A DNA stretch of 8,538 nucleotides, taken from contig JABSRR010000053.1 of the NCBI GenBank assembly GCA_013215025.1, positions 16,130 to 24,667 on the forward strand. The letters run 5' to 3'. Under the pieces are notes generated by a model. It ran no database searches. It was not told the origin of the DNA and saw only the letters and a program-made list of their open reading frames with translations. The position numbers and the translations under genes were made by a program. Below, piece after piece: positions 1 through 6,073 of the stretch (position 1 is the first letter of the stretch; every line of letters starts with the position of its first letter). The stretch is from Pseudomonadales bacterium (GTDB taxonomy: Bacteria; Pseudomonadota; Gammaproteobacteria; Pseudomonadales; DT-91).

Positions 1-44
1 AAGTACAGGATGTAAGTGCTAACTGAATAAAGCCTTGCTTGCAT
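1..44 (-). CDS. Possible start of the next operon gene, perhaps lnt (partial)
   Basis: An ATG on the minus strand lies 11 bases after the corC stop codon and its frame stays open to the window edge, reading MQARLYSVSTYILY. In many gammaproteobacteria the gene after corC/ybeX is lnt, the inner-membrane apolipoprotein N-acyltransferase, whose N-terminus is hydrophobic, so the position fits. Only 14 codons are visible, there is no clear Shine-Dalgarno sequence, and the residues alone do not identify the protein. The identification rests on synteny and is tentative. Confidence 0.35.
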   Translation of the reverse strand, partial: MQARLYSVSTYILY

Positions 45-55
45 ATTTGCTAAGC

Positions 56-931
56 TTATTCTGCAGGATTACTGGCTAAGTCGCTAAGGCGTGTCATGCG
101 CAACAGGTGCAAGCGTCGATTATCGGCATGTAAAACTTTGAACTTAAACTGATCAAGCTGAATATATTCGCCGCGCTGAGGTAAATGACCAGCTTGTTGG
201 GTAATAAGGCCGGCTATGGTATCAAATTCAGACTCTGATAACTGGCTTTTAAAATGCTGGTTAAAATCTTCAATTGGGGTTAGGGCATTGATAATAAAGT
301 CGTTGCTGCGGTCGCCGAGCGGTTTAATAAACACGCTGTCGTCAACATCAAACTCATCTTCAATTTCGCCAACGATTTCTTCGAGCACGTCTTCTATGGT
401 AATCAGGCCTGAAACACCTCCATATTCATCAAATACAATCGCCATATGCTTTCGCGTTTCACGAAAGTCTTTCAGCAAATTGATAAGCCGTTTGCTCTCT
501 GGCACCTTGTGGATTGGGCGCAAATAATCGTGAATATTTAAAGATTGTTCGTTTTTTTGGATTAACATCGGCAGAAAATCTTTAGCGTGAATGATGCCGA
601 GAATATCATCACTGTCTTCACCAACGACTGGAAAGCGGGAGTGGCCAGATTGAATAATCGTGGGCAAAAAATCTTCTGCGGATTGGCTGGCATGCACCAA
701 AACCATCTGTGAGCGATCGACCATGACCTCGCGTACCTGTCGATCTCTAACCTCCATGGCGCCTTCGATAATAGTAAATTCTTCTTTGTCGAGTAGCGAT
801 GACTCGCGAGCAAGCTGTAACAGTTCGTTCACATCTTCACGAGTTTGTGGGGTGGTGCTGAAAATCTGCTTTATTTTTTCGATCCAGGTTTTGTCACCCG
901 AATCGTTTGTCGATCGATCTTCGCTGTTCAT
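56..931 (-). CDS. corC: CorC/HlyC-family CBS-domain protein (YbeX)
   Basis: This 291-residue soluble protein has two CBS domains (about residues 66-125 and 135-190), the second holding the family signature AIVFDEYGGVSGLITIEDVLEEIVGEI, here described by its ends at about residues 164 and 190. A CorC_HlyC C-terminal domain follows at about 205-282. It lacks the N-terminal DUF21 membrane domain of larger relatives, so it matches the short E. coli CorC (YbeX) form. That protein has been linked to magnesium/cobalt efflux and, more recently, to ribosome maturation; CBS pairs commonly bind adenine nucleotides. It lies 53 bp after ybeY on the same strand, in the standard miaB-ybeZ-ybeY-ybeX order. 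The ATG is the first possible start after an in-frame stop. The nearest purine-rich site (AAGAGG, 949-954) is 17 bases upstream, which is farther than usual. Family assignment is secure; the transport role is uncertain. Confidence 0.95.
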   Translation of the reverse strand: MNSEDRSTNDSGDKTWIEKIKQIFSTTPQTREDVNELLQLARESSLLDKEEFTIIEGAMEVRDRQVREVMVDRSQMVLVHASQSAEDFLPTIIQSGHSRFPVVGEDSDDILGIIHAKDFLPMLIQKNEQSLNIHDYLRPIHKVPESKRLINLLKDFRETRKHMAIVFDEYGGVSGLITIEDVLEEIVGEIEDEFDVDDSVFIKPLGDRSNDFIINALTPIEDFNQHFKSQLSESEFDTIAGLITQQAGHLPQRGEYIQLDQFKFKVLHADNRRLHLLRMTRLSDLASNPAE

Positions 932-984
932 TATCGATTAATTTTTTGCCTCTTAAGTTGGGCTGATCCTAACCTAGTAAAATA

Positions 985-1527
985 TTATGTGATTGCGTAG
1001 GGGTTGGCAATGCCGAGTTGCTCTAGTAGAGCGATTTCTAGTGATTCCATCTGTTGGGCTTGCTGCTCGATGACGTGATCGTAGCCAAGTAAATGTAAAC
1101 AGCCATGAATGCTTAAATGCGCCCAGTGATCCATCAAGGCTTTATTTTGCGCTTTAGCTTCCTGTTTGACAACGTCGGCGCAAATAATGATATCGCCCAG
1201 AAAGTTAAATTGATGTTCCTCGGCTATCTCGGCAGCAAAAGACAAGACGTTGGTCGCTTTATCTTTATCGCGGTACTTGGCGTTCAGAGATTGAATCTGT
1301 GATGCAGAAACCAAGCTTAGGCATACTTCAGCATCCTGTGGCTGGTGATGATTATGGCCATCCTTATATACATCCTTGTCTTCACCTTTAGCTGCATTAC
1401 CATTCGCTGAGTTATAGGTGGCGGCATAAGCTAAATTTAGCCATTTGCTGAAATCGGCATGGCTGGGTATTTGCTCAGATGCGGATAACTCATTATTGAT
1501 GTCTATAGAAAGCAACGGCATATCCAT
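985..1527 (-). CDS. ybeY: Endoribonuclease YbeY (16S rRNA maturation)
   Basis: YbeY is a zinc-dependent single-strand endoribonuclease needed for 16S rRNA 3'-end maturation and 70S ribosome quality control. The metal site HGCLHLLGYDH is intact, with H141, H145 and H151 as zinc ligands. The upstream conserved stretch YRDKDKATNVLSF (about 85-97) and FLGDIIIC (about 109-116) are also present. At 180 residues it is longer than the 155-residue E. coli protein. The excess is an insertion of about 25 residues, rich in Asn, Asp, Lys and His, within residues 38-66, between the first helix and the EVxL strand. A second in-frame ATG two codons in (1519-1521) has slightly better spacing from the weak TAAG upstream, so the true start could be MPLLSIDI. 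The gene sits 84 bp after phoH and 53 bp before corC, as expected for this operon. Confidence 0.95.
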   Translation of the reverse strand: MDMPLLSIDINNELSASEQIPSHADFSKWLNLAYAATYNSANGNAAKGEDKDVYKDGHNHHQPQDAEVCLSLVSASQIQSLNAKYRDKDKATNVLSFAAEIAEEHQFNFLGDIIICADVVKQEAKAQNKALMDHWAHLSIHGCLHLLGYDHVIEQQAQQMESLEIALLEQLGIANPYAIT

Positions 1528-1553
1528 GTCTTAGCTGTGATTCGCGGCAAACG

Positions 1554-1582
1554 TTAATATAAAGGGTGAGTGCAAGAAGCAA
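1554..1582 (-). promoter_or_regulatory. Possible internal promoter before ybeY
   Basis: On the minus strand, TTGCTT (1577-1582) and TATTAA (1554-1559) are separated by 17 bp, resembling a weak sigma-70 promoter in the 84-bp gap between phoH and ybeY. Transcription would begin near 1547, giving a leader of about 20 nt. The boxes match consensus only 3/6 and 4/6 and the region is AT-rich, so a chance match is possible. Confidence 0.22.
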
Positions 1583-1611
1583 AAATAAAGGTTAGGAACG
1601 GTAGCATGATA

Positions 1612-2634
1612 TTAGCTATTGTCAGTATTTTCTTGGCTTTGATCAAATTGATCATAGGCCTCGACAATGCGCTGAACAATCGGGTGGCGAACCACGTCTT
1701 TAGAATTGAAGTGCGTAAAGCTAATGCCGTTAACACCCTGAAGTACCTGCATAGCATGCTTTAATCCGGACTTAATATTGCGCGGTAAGTCTACTTGGGT
1801 AATATCGCCGGTGATGACTGCAGTTGAGCCAAAACCTATGCGGGTTAAGAACATTTTCATTTGCTCGCGGGTAGTGTTCTGACTTTCATCTAAAATGATG
1901 AACGAGTTATTGAGAGTTCTTCCGCGCATATAGGCGAGCGGCGCTACTTCAATGACATGTCGCTCAATCAGTTTATTGACTCGCTCAAAGCCGAGCATTT
2001 CATAGAGCGCGTCGTACAGGGGGCGCAAGTAGGGGTCAACTTTTTGACTTAAATCGCCAGGTAAAAACCCCAGCTTTTCTCCAGCTTCTACCGCTGGGCG
2101 AACCAGTAAAATCCGCTGAATCAGATCTTTTTCAAGTGCCTCAACGGCCAAGGCCACGGCTAAATAGGTTTTACCCGTGCCGGCTGGTCCTATACCGAAG
2201 TTAATGTCGTGCAGCCTTACTTGCGTGACGTAATGCTTTTGGTTGTGACCACGCGGCTTGATCAGGCTTTTGCGGGTACGAATACTGGTAATTGGCGCGA
2301 TATTCGGCGCATTTTGTTCGCTATCAGAATCATCTTGCGGGCTCAATAGCGCTTCAACGCCAGATTCTTGCAGGCTAAGGTGCACGAGCTCAGGCGTGAT
2401 CGACTGCGAGCCGGCTAATTCATAGAGATGTTCAATAACCGCTTTGGCTGCGCAAACCTGATCTTCAAAACCCTCAATATTAAAACGATTGCTGCGATTG
2501 GCAATAATGACGCCGAGGCGTTCTTCAATTTGTTTCAGGTGACAATCAAATTGCCCATTGAGATTGGCTAATTGATGTGCATGATTGGGTTCAAGGGTGA
2601 AGGGAAGTTGAATAGCTTGTTGCTCGAGTTCCAC
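1612..2634 (-). CDS. ybeZ: PhoH-family ATPase (YbeZ)
   Basis: This 340-residue protein has an N-terminal KH-like region (about 14-75), a variable acidic linker (about 98-112), then a P-loop PhoH domain. Walker A is GPAGTGKT (149-156) and Walker B is FIILDE (245-250). The conserved LVRPAVEAGEKLGFLPG stretch (about 177-193) and the TGDITQVDLP stretch (about 275-284) are also present. Family members bind ATP and are thought to act with YbeY in RNA or ribosome metabolism; the exact reaction is not settled. The start is GTG (2632-2634), preceded by AGGA at a spacing of about 7 bases, with no nearby ATG as good. It lies 130 bp downstream of miaB and 84 bp upstream of ybeY on the same strand. Confidence 0.95.
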   Translation of the reverse strand: MELEQQAIQLPFTLEPNHAHQLANLNGQFDCHLKQIEERLGVIIANRSNRFNIEGFEDQVCAAKAVIEHLYELAGSQSITPELVHLSLQESGVEALLSPQDDSDSEQNAPNIAPITSIRTRKSLIKPRGHNQKHYVTQVRLHDINFGIGPAGTGKTYLAVALAVEALEKDLIQRILLVRPAVEAGEKLGFLPGDLSQKVDPYLRPLYDALYEMLGFERVNKLIERHVIEVAPLAYMRGRTLNNSFIILDESQNTTREQMKMFLTRIGFGSTAVITGDITQVDLPRNIKSGLKHAMQVLQGVNGISFTHFNSKDVVRHPIVQRIVEAYDQFDQSQENTDNS

Positions 2635-2663
2635 AGGTTTTCCTAAACGGTTTGCAATAAAAC

Positions 2664-2705
2664 ATTGGCCAATAGCCGAGAGTGCAATAAGTATTGCGCT
2701 GAATA
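2664..2705 (-). promoter_or_regulatory. Palindromes in the phoH leader
   Basis: The 130-bp gap between miaB and phoH contains a perfect 10-bp palindrome ATTGGCCAAT (2664-2673) and an inverted repeat GCAATA-AG-TATTGC (2684-2697). A weak promoter-like pair, CTGACA (2724-2729) and TATTCA (2700-2705) spaced 18 bp on the minus strand, lies just upstream. If that promoter is used, the palindromes fall in the leader, roughly 35-65 bases before the GTG. No good match to a sigma-32 promoter was seen, although this operon is heat-inducible in E. coli. No intrinsic terminator follows miaB, so read-through from miaB is also possible. Confidence 0.25.
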
Positions 2706-2764
2706 TTGATCATGGCGCGGCAATGTCAGCGATAAAGCCAGAGATAACATAGGCAAGTATAGTG

Positions 2765-4111
2765 TTAAATTTGCACAGCGCGCAGTGAGTTAGGCAATGC
2801 TTCGGTAATTTTCACCTTAACGAACTGCCCAATCAGACTATGGTCAGTTGCACTAAAATTCACCACACGATTGTTTTCTGTACGCCCCTGCAATTGCCCC
2901 GGATCTTTCTTTGAGACGCCAGTGACTAAAATCTGTTGCTCGCTATCAACCATGCGGCGGCTGATTTGTTGCGCATGCTGTAATATACGATCTTGCAAAA
3001 TAGCTAGGCGCTGTTTTTTTACCGATTCATCGGTATCGTCTGCTAACTCTGCCGCAGGTGTACCAGGGCGAGCGCTATAGATAAAACTAAAGCTGGTATC
3101 AAAGCCAATCTCAGCGATTAACTTCATAGTTTCGGCAAAGTCATGCTCAGACTCGCCTGGAAAACCAATAATAAAGTCTGATGAGATCGACATATCAGGA
3201 CGAATTTTGCGTAGCTTGCGGATCTTAGCCTTGTATTCCAGCGCAGTATGGCCGCGTTTCATGGCCATCAAGATTCTGTCTGAGCCCGACTGTACCGGTA
3301 GGTGTAAGTGGCTGACTAATTCAGGAATACTTGCGTAGGCATCAATTAAGGCATCTGAAAACTCAACCGGGTGGCTGGTAGTGTAGCGAATGCGATCAAT
3401 CCCTGGAATGCGCGCAACGTAATGTAATAGTTCGGCAAAATCGACCACCTCACCAGCTTCGTTGTCACCTCGATAGGCATTCACGTTTTGCCCCAGCAGA
3501 TTGACCTCACGTACCCCTTGGTTGGCTAATACAGCAATTTCTGTAAGCACATCGGCAACGGGTCGACTGACCTCTTCACCCCGGGTATAGGGGACTACGC
3601 AGAAAGTGCAATATTTACTGCAGCCTTCCATGATTGAGACAAACGCCGATGGCCCATCTTGTTTTGGGTCAGGGAGACGATCAAATTTTTCAATTTCAGG
3701 AAAGCTAACGTCAACGACGGTTGGTCCCTGTTGTTGCTTCGAGGCGTCGATCATCTCTGGCAAGCGGTGTAAGGTTTGTGGGCCAAAAATCACATCAACA
3801 AAGGGTGCTCGCTTGGCGATATTGTCACCCTCTTGGCTAGCAACACAGCCGCCTACACCAATCACTAAGTCAGGATTTTTATCTTTTAAGTTTTTCCAGC
3901 GACCAAGCTCGTGAAACACCTTTTCCTGCGCCTTTTCTCGGATAGAGCATGTATTCAATAAAATCACGTCGGCATCTTCTGCGCGATCAGTGCTGACTAA
4001 CTGATGCGACTCGCCCAATAGATCCGCCATTCTGGCCGAATCATACTCATTCATTTGGCAACCGTGCGTTTTTACGAAAAGTTTTTTGACAGGTTTTGCG
4101 GCGTCGCTCAT
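2765..4111 (-). CDS. miaB: tRNA-2-methylthio-N6-dimethylallyladenosine synthase MiaB
   Basis: MiaB is a radical-SAM methylthiotransferase that converts i6A37 to ms2i6A37 in tRNAs reading UNN codons. All three parts are present: an N-terminal UPF0004 domain (about 8-125) with cluster ligands C18, C55 and C89; a radical-SAM domain with C164-x3-C168-x2-C171; and a C-terminal TRAM domain (about 380-445). The length of 448 residues is normal for the family, and the N-terminal [12 protein letters not shown] motif separates it from RimO. The ATG start follows TAGG at about 10 bases. It is the first gene of the minus-strand cluster with phoH, ybeY and corC, and is divergent from the DUF1820 gene. Confidence 0.98.
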   Translation of the reverse strand: MSDAAKPVKKLFVKTHGCQMNEYDSARMADLLGESHQLVSTDRAEDADVILLNTCSIREKAQEKVFHELGRWKNLKDKNPDLVIGVGGCVASQEGDNIAKRAPFVDVIFGPQTLHRLPEMIDASKQQQGPTVVDVSFPEIEKFDRLPDPKQDGPSAFVSIMEGCSKYCTFCVVPYTRGEEVSRPVADVLTEIAVLANQGVREVNLLGQNVNAYRGDNEAGEVVDFAELLHYVARIPGIDRIRYTTSHPVEFSDALIDAYASIPELVSHLHLPVQSGSDRILMAMKRGHTALEYKAKIRKLRKIRPDMSISSDFIIGFPGESEHDFAETMKLIAEIGFDTSFSFIYSARPGTPAAELADDTDESVKKQRLAILQDRILQHAQQISRRMVDSEQQILVTGVSKKDPGQLQGRTENNRVVNFSATDHSLIGQFVKVKITEALPNSLRAVQI

Positions 4112-4153
4112 TCGCGTTTTACCTAGTTAATGCTGTGTAAAAAATGGCCAGCG

Positions 4154-4182
4154 ATTATACCCACATGCAGCCATTATGCACA
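4154..4182 (-). promoter_or_regulatory. Predicted sigma-70 promoter of miaB
   Basis: On the minus strand there is a perfect TATAAT -10 box (4154-4159). Seventeen bp upstream is TGTGCA (4177-4182), a weak -35 with 3/6 matches. Transcription would start near 4147, giving a leader of about 36 nt before the miaB ATG. This is the best -10 box in the window and could drive the whole miaB-phoH-ybeY-corC cluster, since no terminator separates those genes. Confidence 0.5.
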
Positions 4183-4194
4183 GTATTTTAGTAT

Positions 4195-4204
4195 CAATGC
4201 ATTG
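4195..4204. promoter_or_regulatory. Palindrome in the miaB/DUF1820 divergent region
   Basis: CAATGCATTG is a perfect 10-bp palindrome near the middle of the 163-bp region between the two divergent genes, upstream of both predicted promoters. Its placement suits a shared regulator site, but a 10-bp palindrome can occur by chance and no known operator is recognised. Confidence 0.2.
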
Positions 4205-4229
4205 GCCTAGCTGATTTTTACTGCAGTAT

Positions 4230-4258
4230 TTGCTAACCTTGGCGTCCGAATTTATAGC
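4230..4258 (+). promoter_or_regulatory. Possible promoter of the DUF1820 gene
   Basis: TTGCTA (4230-4235) and TATAGC (4253-4258) are spaced exactly 17 bp, each matching the sigma-70 consensus at 4/6. Initiation near 4265 would leave a very short leader of about 10 nt, which would cut into the weak GAAG ribosome-binding site. The true start of transcription may therefore lie elsewhere. Confidence 0.3.
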
Positions 4259-4274
4259 CCTATGAAGAACACTG

Positions 4275-4610
4275 ATGAGTCAAGCTGTCTACCGTATTCA
4301 ATTTCAGAATCACGATAAAATTTATGAAATGTATGCCAAGCATATTTATGCCTCTGACCTGTATGGCTTTGTTGAGGTTGAAGCCTTTATTTTTGGTGAG
4401 CGCAGTGAATTGATTGTCGACCCCAGTGAGGATAGGCTGAAAACCGAGTTTACAGGCGTAAAACGCAGTTTTATTCCCATGCATTCGGTAATCCGTATCG
4501 ATGAGGTCGAGAAAGAAGGACAGGTAAAAATAAGCGACAATGCTGCAGGAGCCAATATTGCAGCATTTCCATTACCTAATCGGCCAAAAGCCCCGACTAA
4601 GGCTGATTAA
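4275..4610 (+). CDS. DUF1820 family protein
   Basis: This 111-residue cytoplasmic protein has no signal peptide or membrane segment. It has the conserved features of DUF1820: an N-terminal VYRIQF strand, the EMYAKHIYASDLYGFVEVE region (about 18-36), FGERSELIVDPSE (about 40-52), and the near-invariant RSFIPMHSVIRIDEVE (about 64-79). The C-terminus is Pro/Lys-rich and poorly conserved. The function of the family is unknown. It is divergent from miaB, an arrangement that from memory recurs in Pseudomonas-like gammaproteobacteria. An overlapping ATG at 4262 is in another frame and encodes no recognisable protein; the ATG at 4275 begins directly at the conserved N-terminus. The 3' end, including the stop codon, is embedded in a 10-bp tandem repeat. 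Confidence 0.9.
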   Translation: MSQAVYRIQFQNHDKIYEMYAKHIYASDLYGFVEVEAFIFGERSELIVDPSEDRLKTEFTGVKRSFIPMHSVIRIDEVEKEGQVKISDNAAGANIAAFPLPNRPKAPTKAD

Positions 4611-4650
4611 CGCCGATTAAAGCCGATTAACGCCGATTGAAGCCAATTAG
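4591..4650. repeat. 10-bp tandem repeat at a convergent gene junction
   Basis: Six consecutive 10-bp units with consensus roughly (A/C)GCCGATTAA run from the last codons of the DUF1820 gene to the stop codon of the aminotransferase gene. The middle units (4611-4640) match best; the outer ones are degenerate. Because the unit is not a multiple of three, TAA occurs in all three plus-strand frames (4608-4610, 4618-4620 and 4628-4630). No GC-rich hairpin with a T-tract is present, so this is not an ordinary intrinsic terminator. Confidence 0.85.
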
Positions 4651-5933
4651 AACTGAGCTAATGCCTGTTCAACACTGGCCAGCTTAACGCAGCAGCAAAA
4701 AATTTCCATGGCGGTTTGGATGTCTGCAACGCTTGGGAAGCTCGGCGCCAGTCGAATATTTTTATCGCTGGGGTCTTTACCGTATGGGTAGGTTGCACCC
4801 GCTGGTGTCAGTTTTACCCCGCAGTCTGCCGCAAGCGCAACAACCTGGCTAGCAAGTCCAGGTAAAGTGTCTACCGAAATGAAATAGCCGCCTTCGGGTA
4901 TGGTCCAGCTTAAGGCATCCGAGTCGGAAAACTGTTCGCTTAATTGGTCCAGAACTGCAGCAAATCGTGGTTGTAGCAACTCACTATGCAATTGCATATG
5001 CGCAGCTAAGCCCTCAGCATCGCTAAAAAACTTTAAGTGGCGAAGTTGATTGACTTTGTCAGGTCCAATTGAAGACATACCTAAGTGCTTCAAAAATACC
5101 TGACGATTTTTTTCTGAGCAGGCCATATAAGCCACGCCGGCACCGGCAAAAGTCACCTTTGAGGTAGAGCCGAATTCGATAATATGGTCATAATTGCCGC
5201 ACTGTTTAGCGGCCTTAGAAATTGAGCCTAGTGTAGCTGCAGTGTCGCTGATGGTATGCAGGGCATAGGCATTATCCCAAAGAACGCGGAAATGGGCTTG
5301 CGCGATAGCGCCGAGATTAGCTATCCGTTGAATGCATTCATCGCTATAAACAATCCCAGTTGGGTTAGAGAAGCGCGGCACATTCCACATGCCGACAATC
5401 TCTGGGTCATGCTTTAACAGAGCTTCAACGGCGTCCATATCGGGGCCGTCCGGCAGTAAGTCAACACAGAGCATTTCGATGCCAAAGTCTTCGCAAATAC
5501 TAAAGTGTCTGTCATAGCCAGGCACAGGGCAGATAAACTTAGGCGCTTTAAGGTTTTTCCATGCGCTGTCAGGCCCATCTGCACCATAGAGATAATGAAA
5601 TAGAATAGTTTGATACATCATGGTCAAGCTAGAATTGCCGCCAATAATCATATCCTCTGAGTCAGCACCTAGACTGGGTGCGAACAGCTGTTTCAGCGCT
5701 GTTAGTCCGTCTAAACCACCATAGTTGCGACAATCTGTGCCGTTAAAGAAATAATCGCCGTCAAGAATACCGTCTAAGCGGTTACTCAAATCTAGCTGCG
5801 CTGAGCTAGGCTTGCCACGCGTCAAGTCCAATGCTAAACCTTTCGCTTTGAGCTGCGCAAATTCAGCGCTCAGGCTGGCTTGCCAATTAGAAAGGGTCTG
5901 TTGATCAGCAGTTGCGACTTGGAATGTGTTCAA
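4647..5933 (-). CDS. Class I PLP-dependent aminotransferase (aspartate aminotransferase-like, PF12897 type)
   Basis: The 428-residue protein is a fold-type I aminotransferase of the divergent group that includes actinobacterial AspT-like enzymes. It begins with the group hallmark LDLTRGKPSSAQLDLS (about 35-50) and YGGLDG (71-76). Cofactor-binding residues are visible: N190 in SNPTG, D220 and Y223 in WDNAY, the Schiff-base lysine K259 in STSK, and R394 as the likely substrate carboxylate ligand. The likely reaction is transamination of aspartate or a related amino acid with 2-oxoglutarate; substrate choice cannot be read from the sequence. The start is TTG (5931-5933), chosen because a strong GGTGGAG ribosome-binding site lies 7 bases upstream and no ATG occurs until the middle of the conserved domain. 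It is isolated from the WS/DGAT gene by a terminator and converges on the DUF1820 gene. Confidence 0.92.
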   Translation of the reverse strand: MNTFQVATADQQTLSNWQASLSAEFAQLKAKGLALDLTRGKPSSAQLDLSNRLDGILDGDYFFNGTDCRNYGGLDGLTALKQLFAPSLGADSEDMIIGGNSSLTMMYQTILFHYLYGADGPDSAWKNLKAPKFICPVPGYDRHFSICEDFGIEMLCVDLLPDGPDMDAVEALLKHDPEIVGMWNVPRFSNPTGIVYSDECIQRIANLGAIAQAHFRVLWDNAYALHTISDTAATLGSISKAAKQCGNYDHIIEFGSTSKVTFAGAGVAYMACSEKNRQVFLKHLGMSSIGPDKVNQLRHLKFFSDAEGLAAHMQLHSELLQPRFAAVLDQLSEQFSDSDALSWTIPEGGYFISVDTLPGLASQVVALAADCGVKLTPAGATYPYGKDPSDKNIRLAPSFPSVADIQTAMEIFCCCVKLASVEQALAQF

Positions 5934-5971
5934 GGTATATCTCCACCAACGATGCGAGGCTAAAGACGCGC

Positions 5972-5977
5972 AGTATA
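5972..5977 (-). promoter_or_regulatory. Possible -10 box of the aminotransferase gene
   Basis: TATACT on the minus strand (5/6 match) would place initiation near 5965 with a leader of about 31 nt. No good -35 is present at 16-18 bp, only T-rich sequence. Its position between the upstream terminator and the TTG start supports a separate promoter here. Confidence 0.35.
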
Positions 5978-6008
5978 GCGCAGTTAATGGCTATAAAAAG
6001 AAAATCAT

Positions 6009-6038
6009 AAAAAAACCGCCAGAATCTGGCGGTTTTTT
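6009..6038 (-). terminator. Bidirectional intrinsic terminator after the WS/DGAT gene
   Basis: A perfect 7-bp GC-rich stem, CCGCCAG with CTGGCGG (6016-6022 and 6026-6032), closes a 3-base loop. It is flanked by a run of seven A (6009-6015) and a run of six T (6033-6038). It can therefore end transcripts in either direction. On the minus strand it lies about 40 bases beyond the WS/DGAT stop codon and upstream of the aminotransferase promoter region, separating the two transcription units. Confidence 0.92.
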
Positions 6039-6048
6039 CATCTAAAGG

Positions 6049-6072
6049 CCGGCGGTTTTTATAAACCGACGG
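6049..6072 (-). repeat. Second hairpin directly after the WS/DGAT stop codon
   Basis: Arms CCGGCGGTTT (6049-6058) and AAACCGACGG (6063-6072) pair with one mismatch around a 4-base loop, starting one base from the WS/DGAT stop codon. It lacks a following U-run on the minus strand, so alone it is not a typical terminator. It shares the sequence GGCGGTTTTT with the terminator at 6029-6038, allowing alternative pairing between the two hairpins. Confidence 0.7.
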
Positions 6073-6073
6073 C

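Noticed and set aside
1554..1607. Minus-strand 17-codon frame (MLPFLTFIFASCTHPLY) in the phoH-ybeY gap, looking like a tiny lipoprotein
   Set aside because: The lipobox is imperfect (FASC), there is no Shine-Dalgarno sequence before the ATG and no basic N-terminus; chance hydrophobic peptide more likely.
3606..3914. 102-codon plus-strand frame inside miaB
   Set aside because: Antisense shadow of the radical-SAM coding sequence with low-complexity Ser/Cys content and no domain.
4143..4182. Perfect TATAAT in an AT-rich stretch considered as part of a tRNA or small RNA gene
   Set aside because: No cloverleaf, CCA end or terminator follows; it fits a promoter for miaB.
4591..4650. Tandem units considered as a CRISPR array
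   Set aside because: The 10-bp units are directly adjacent with no spacers, so they are a simple tandem repeat.
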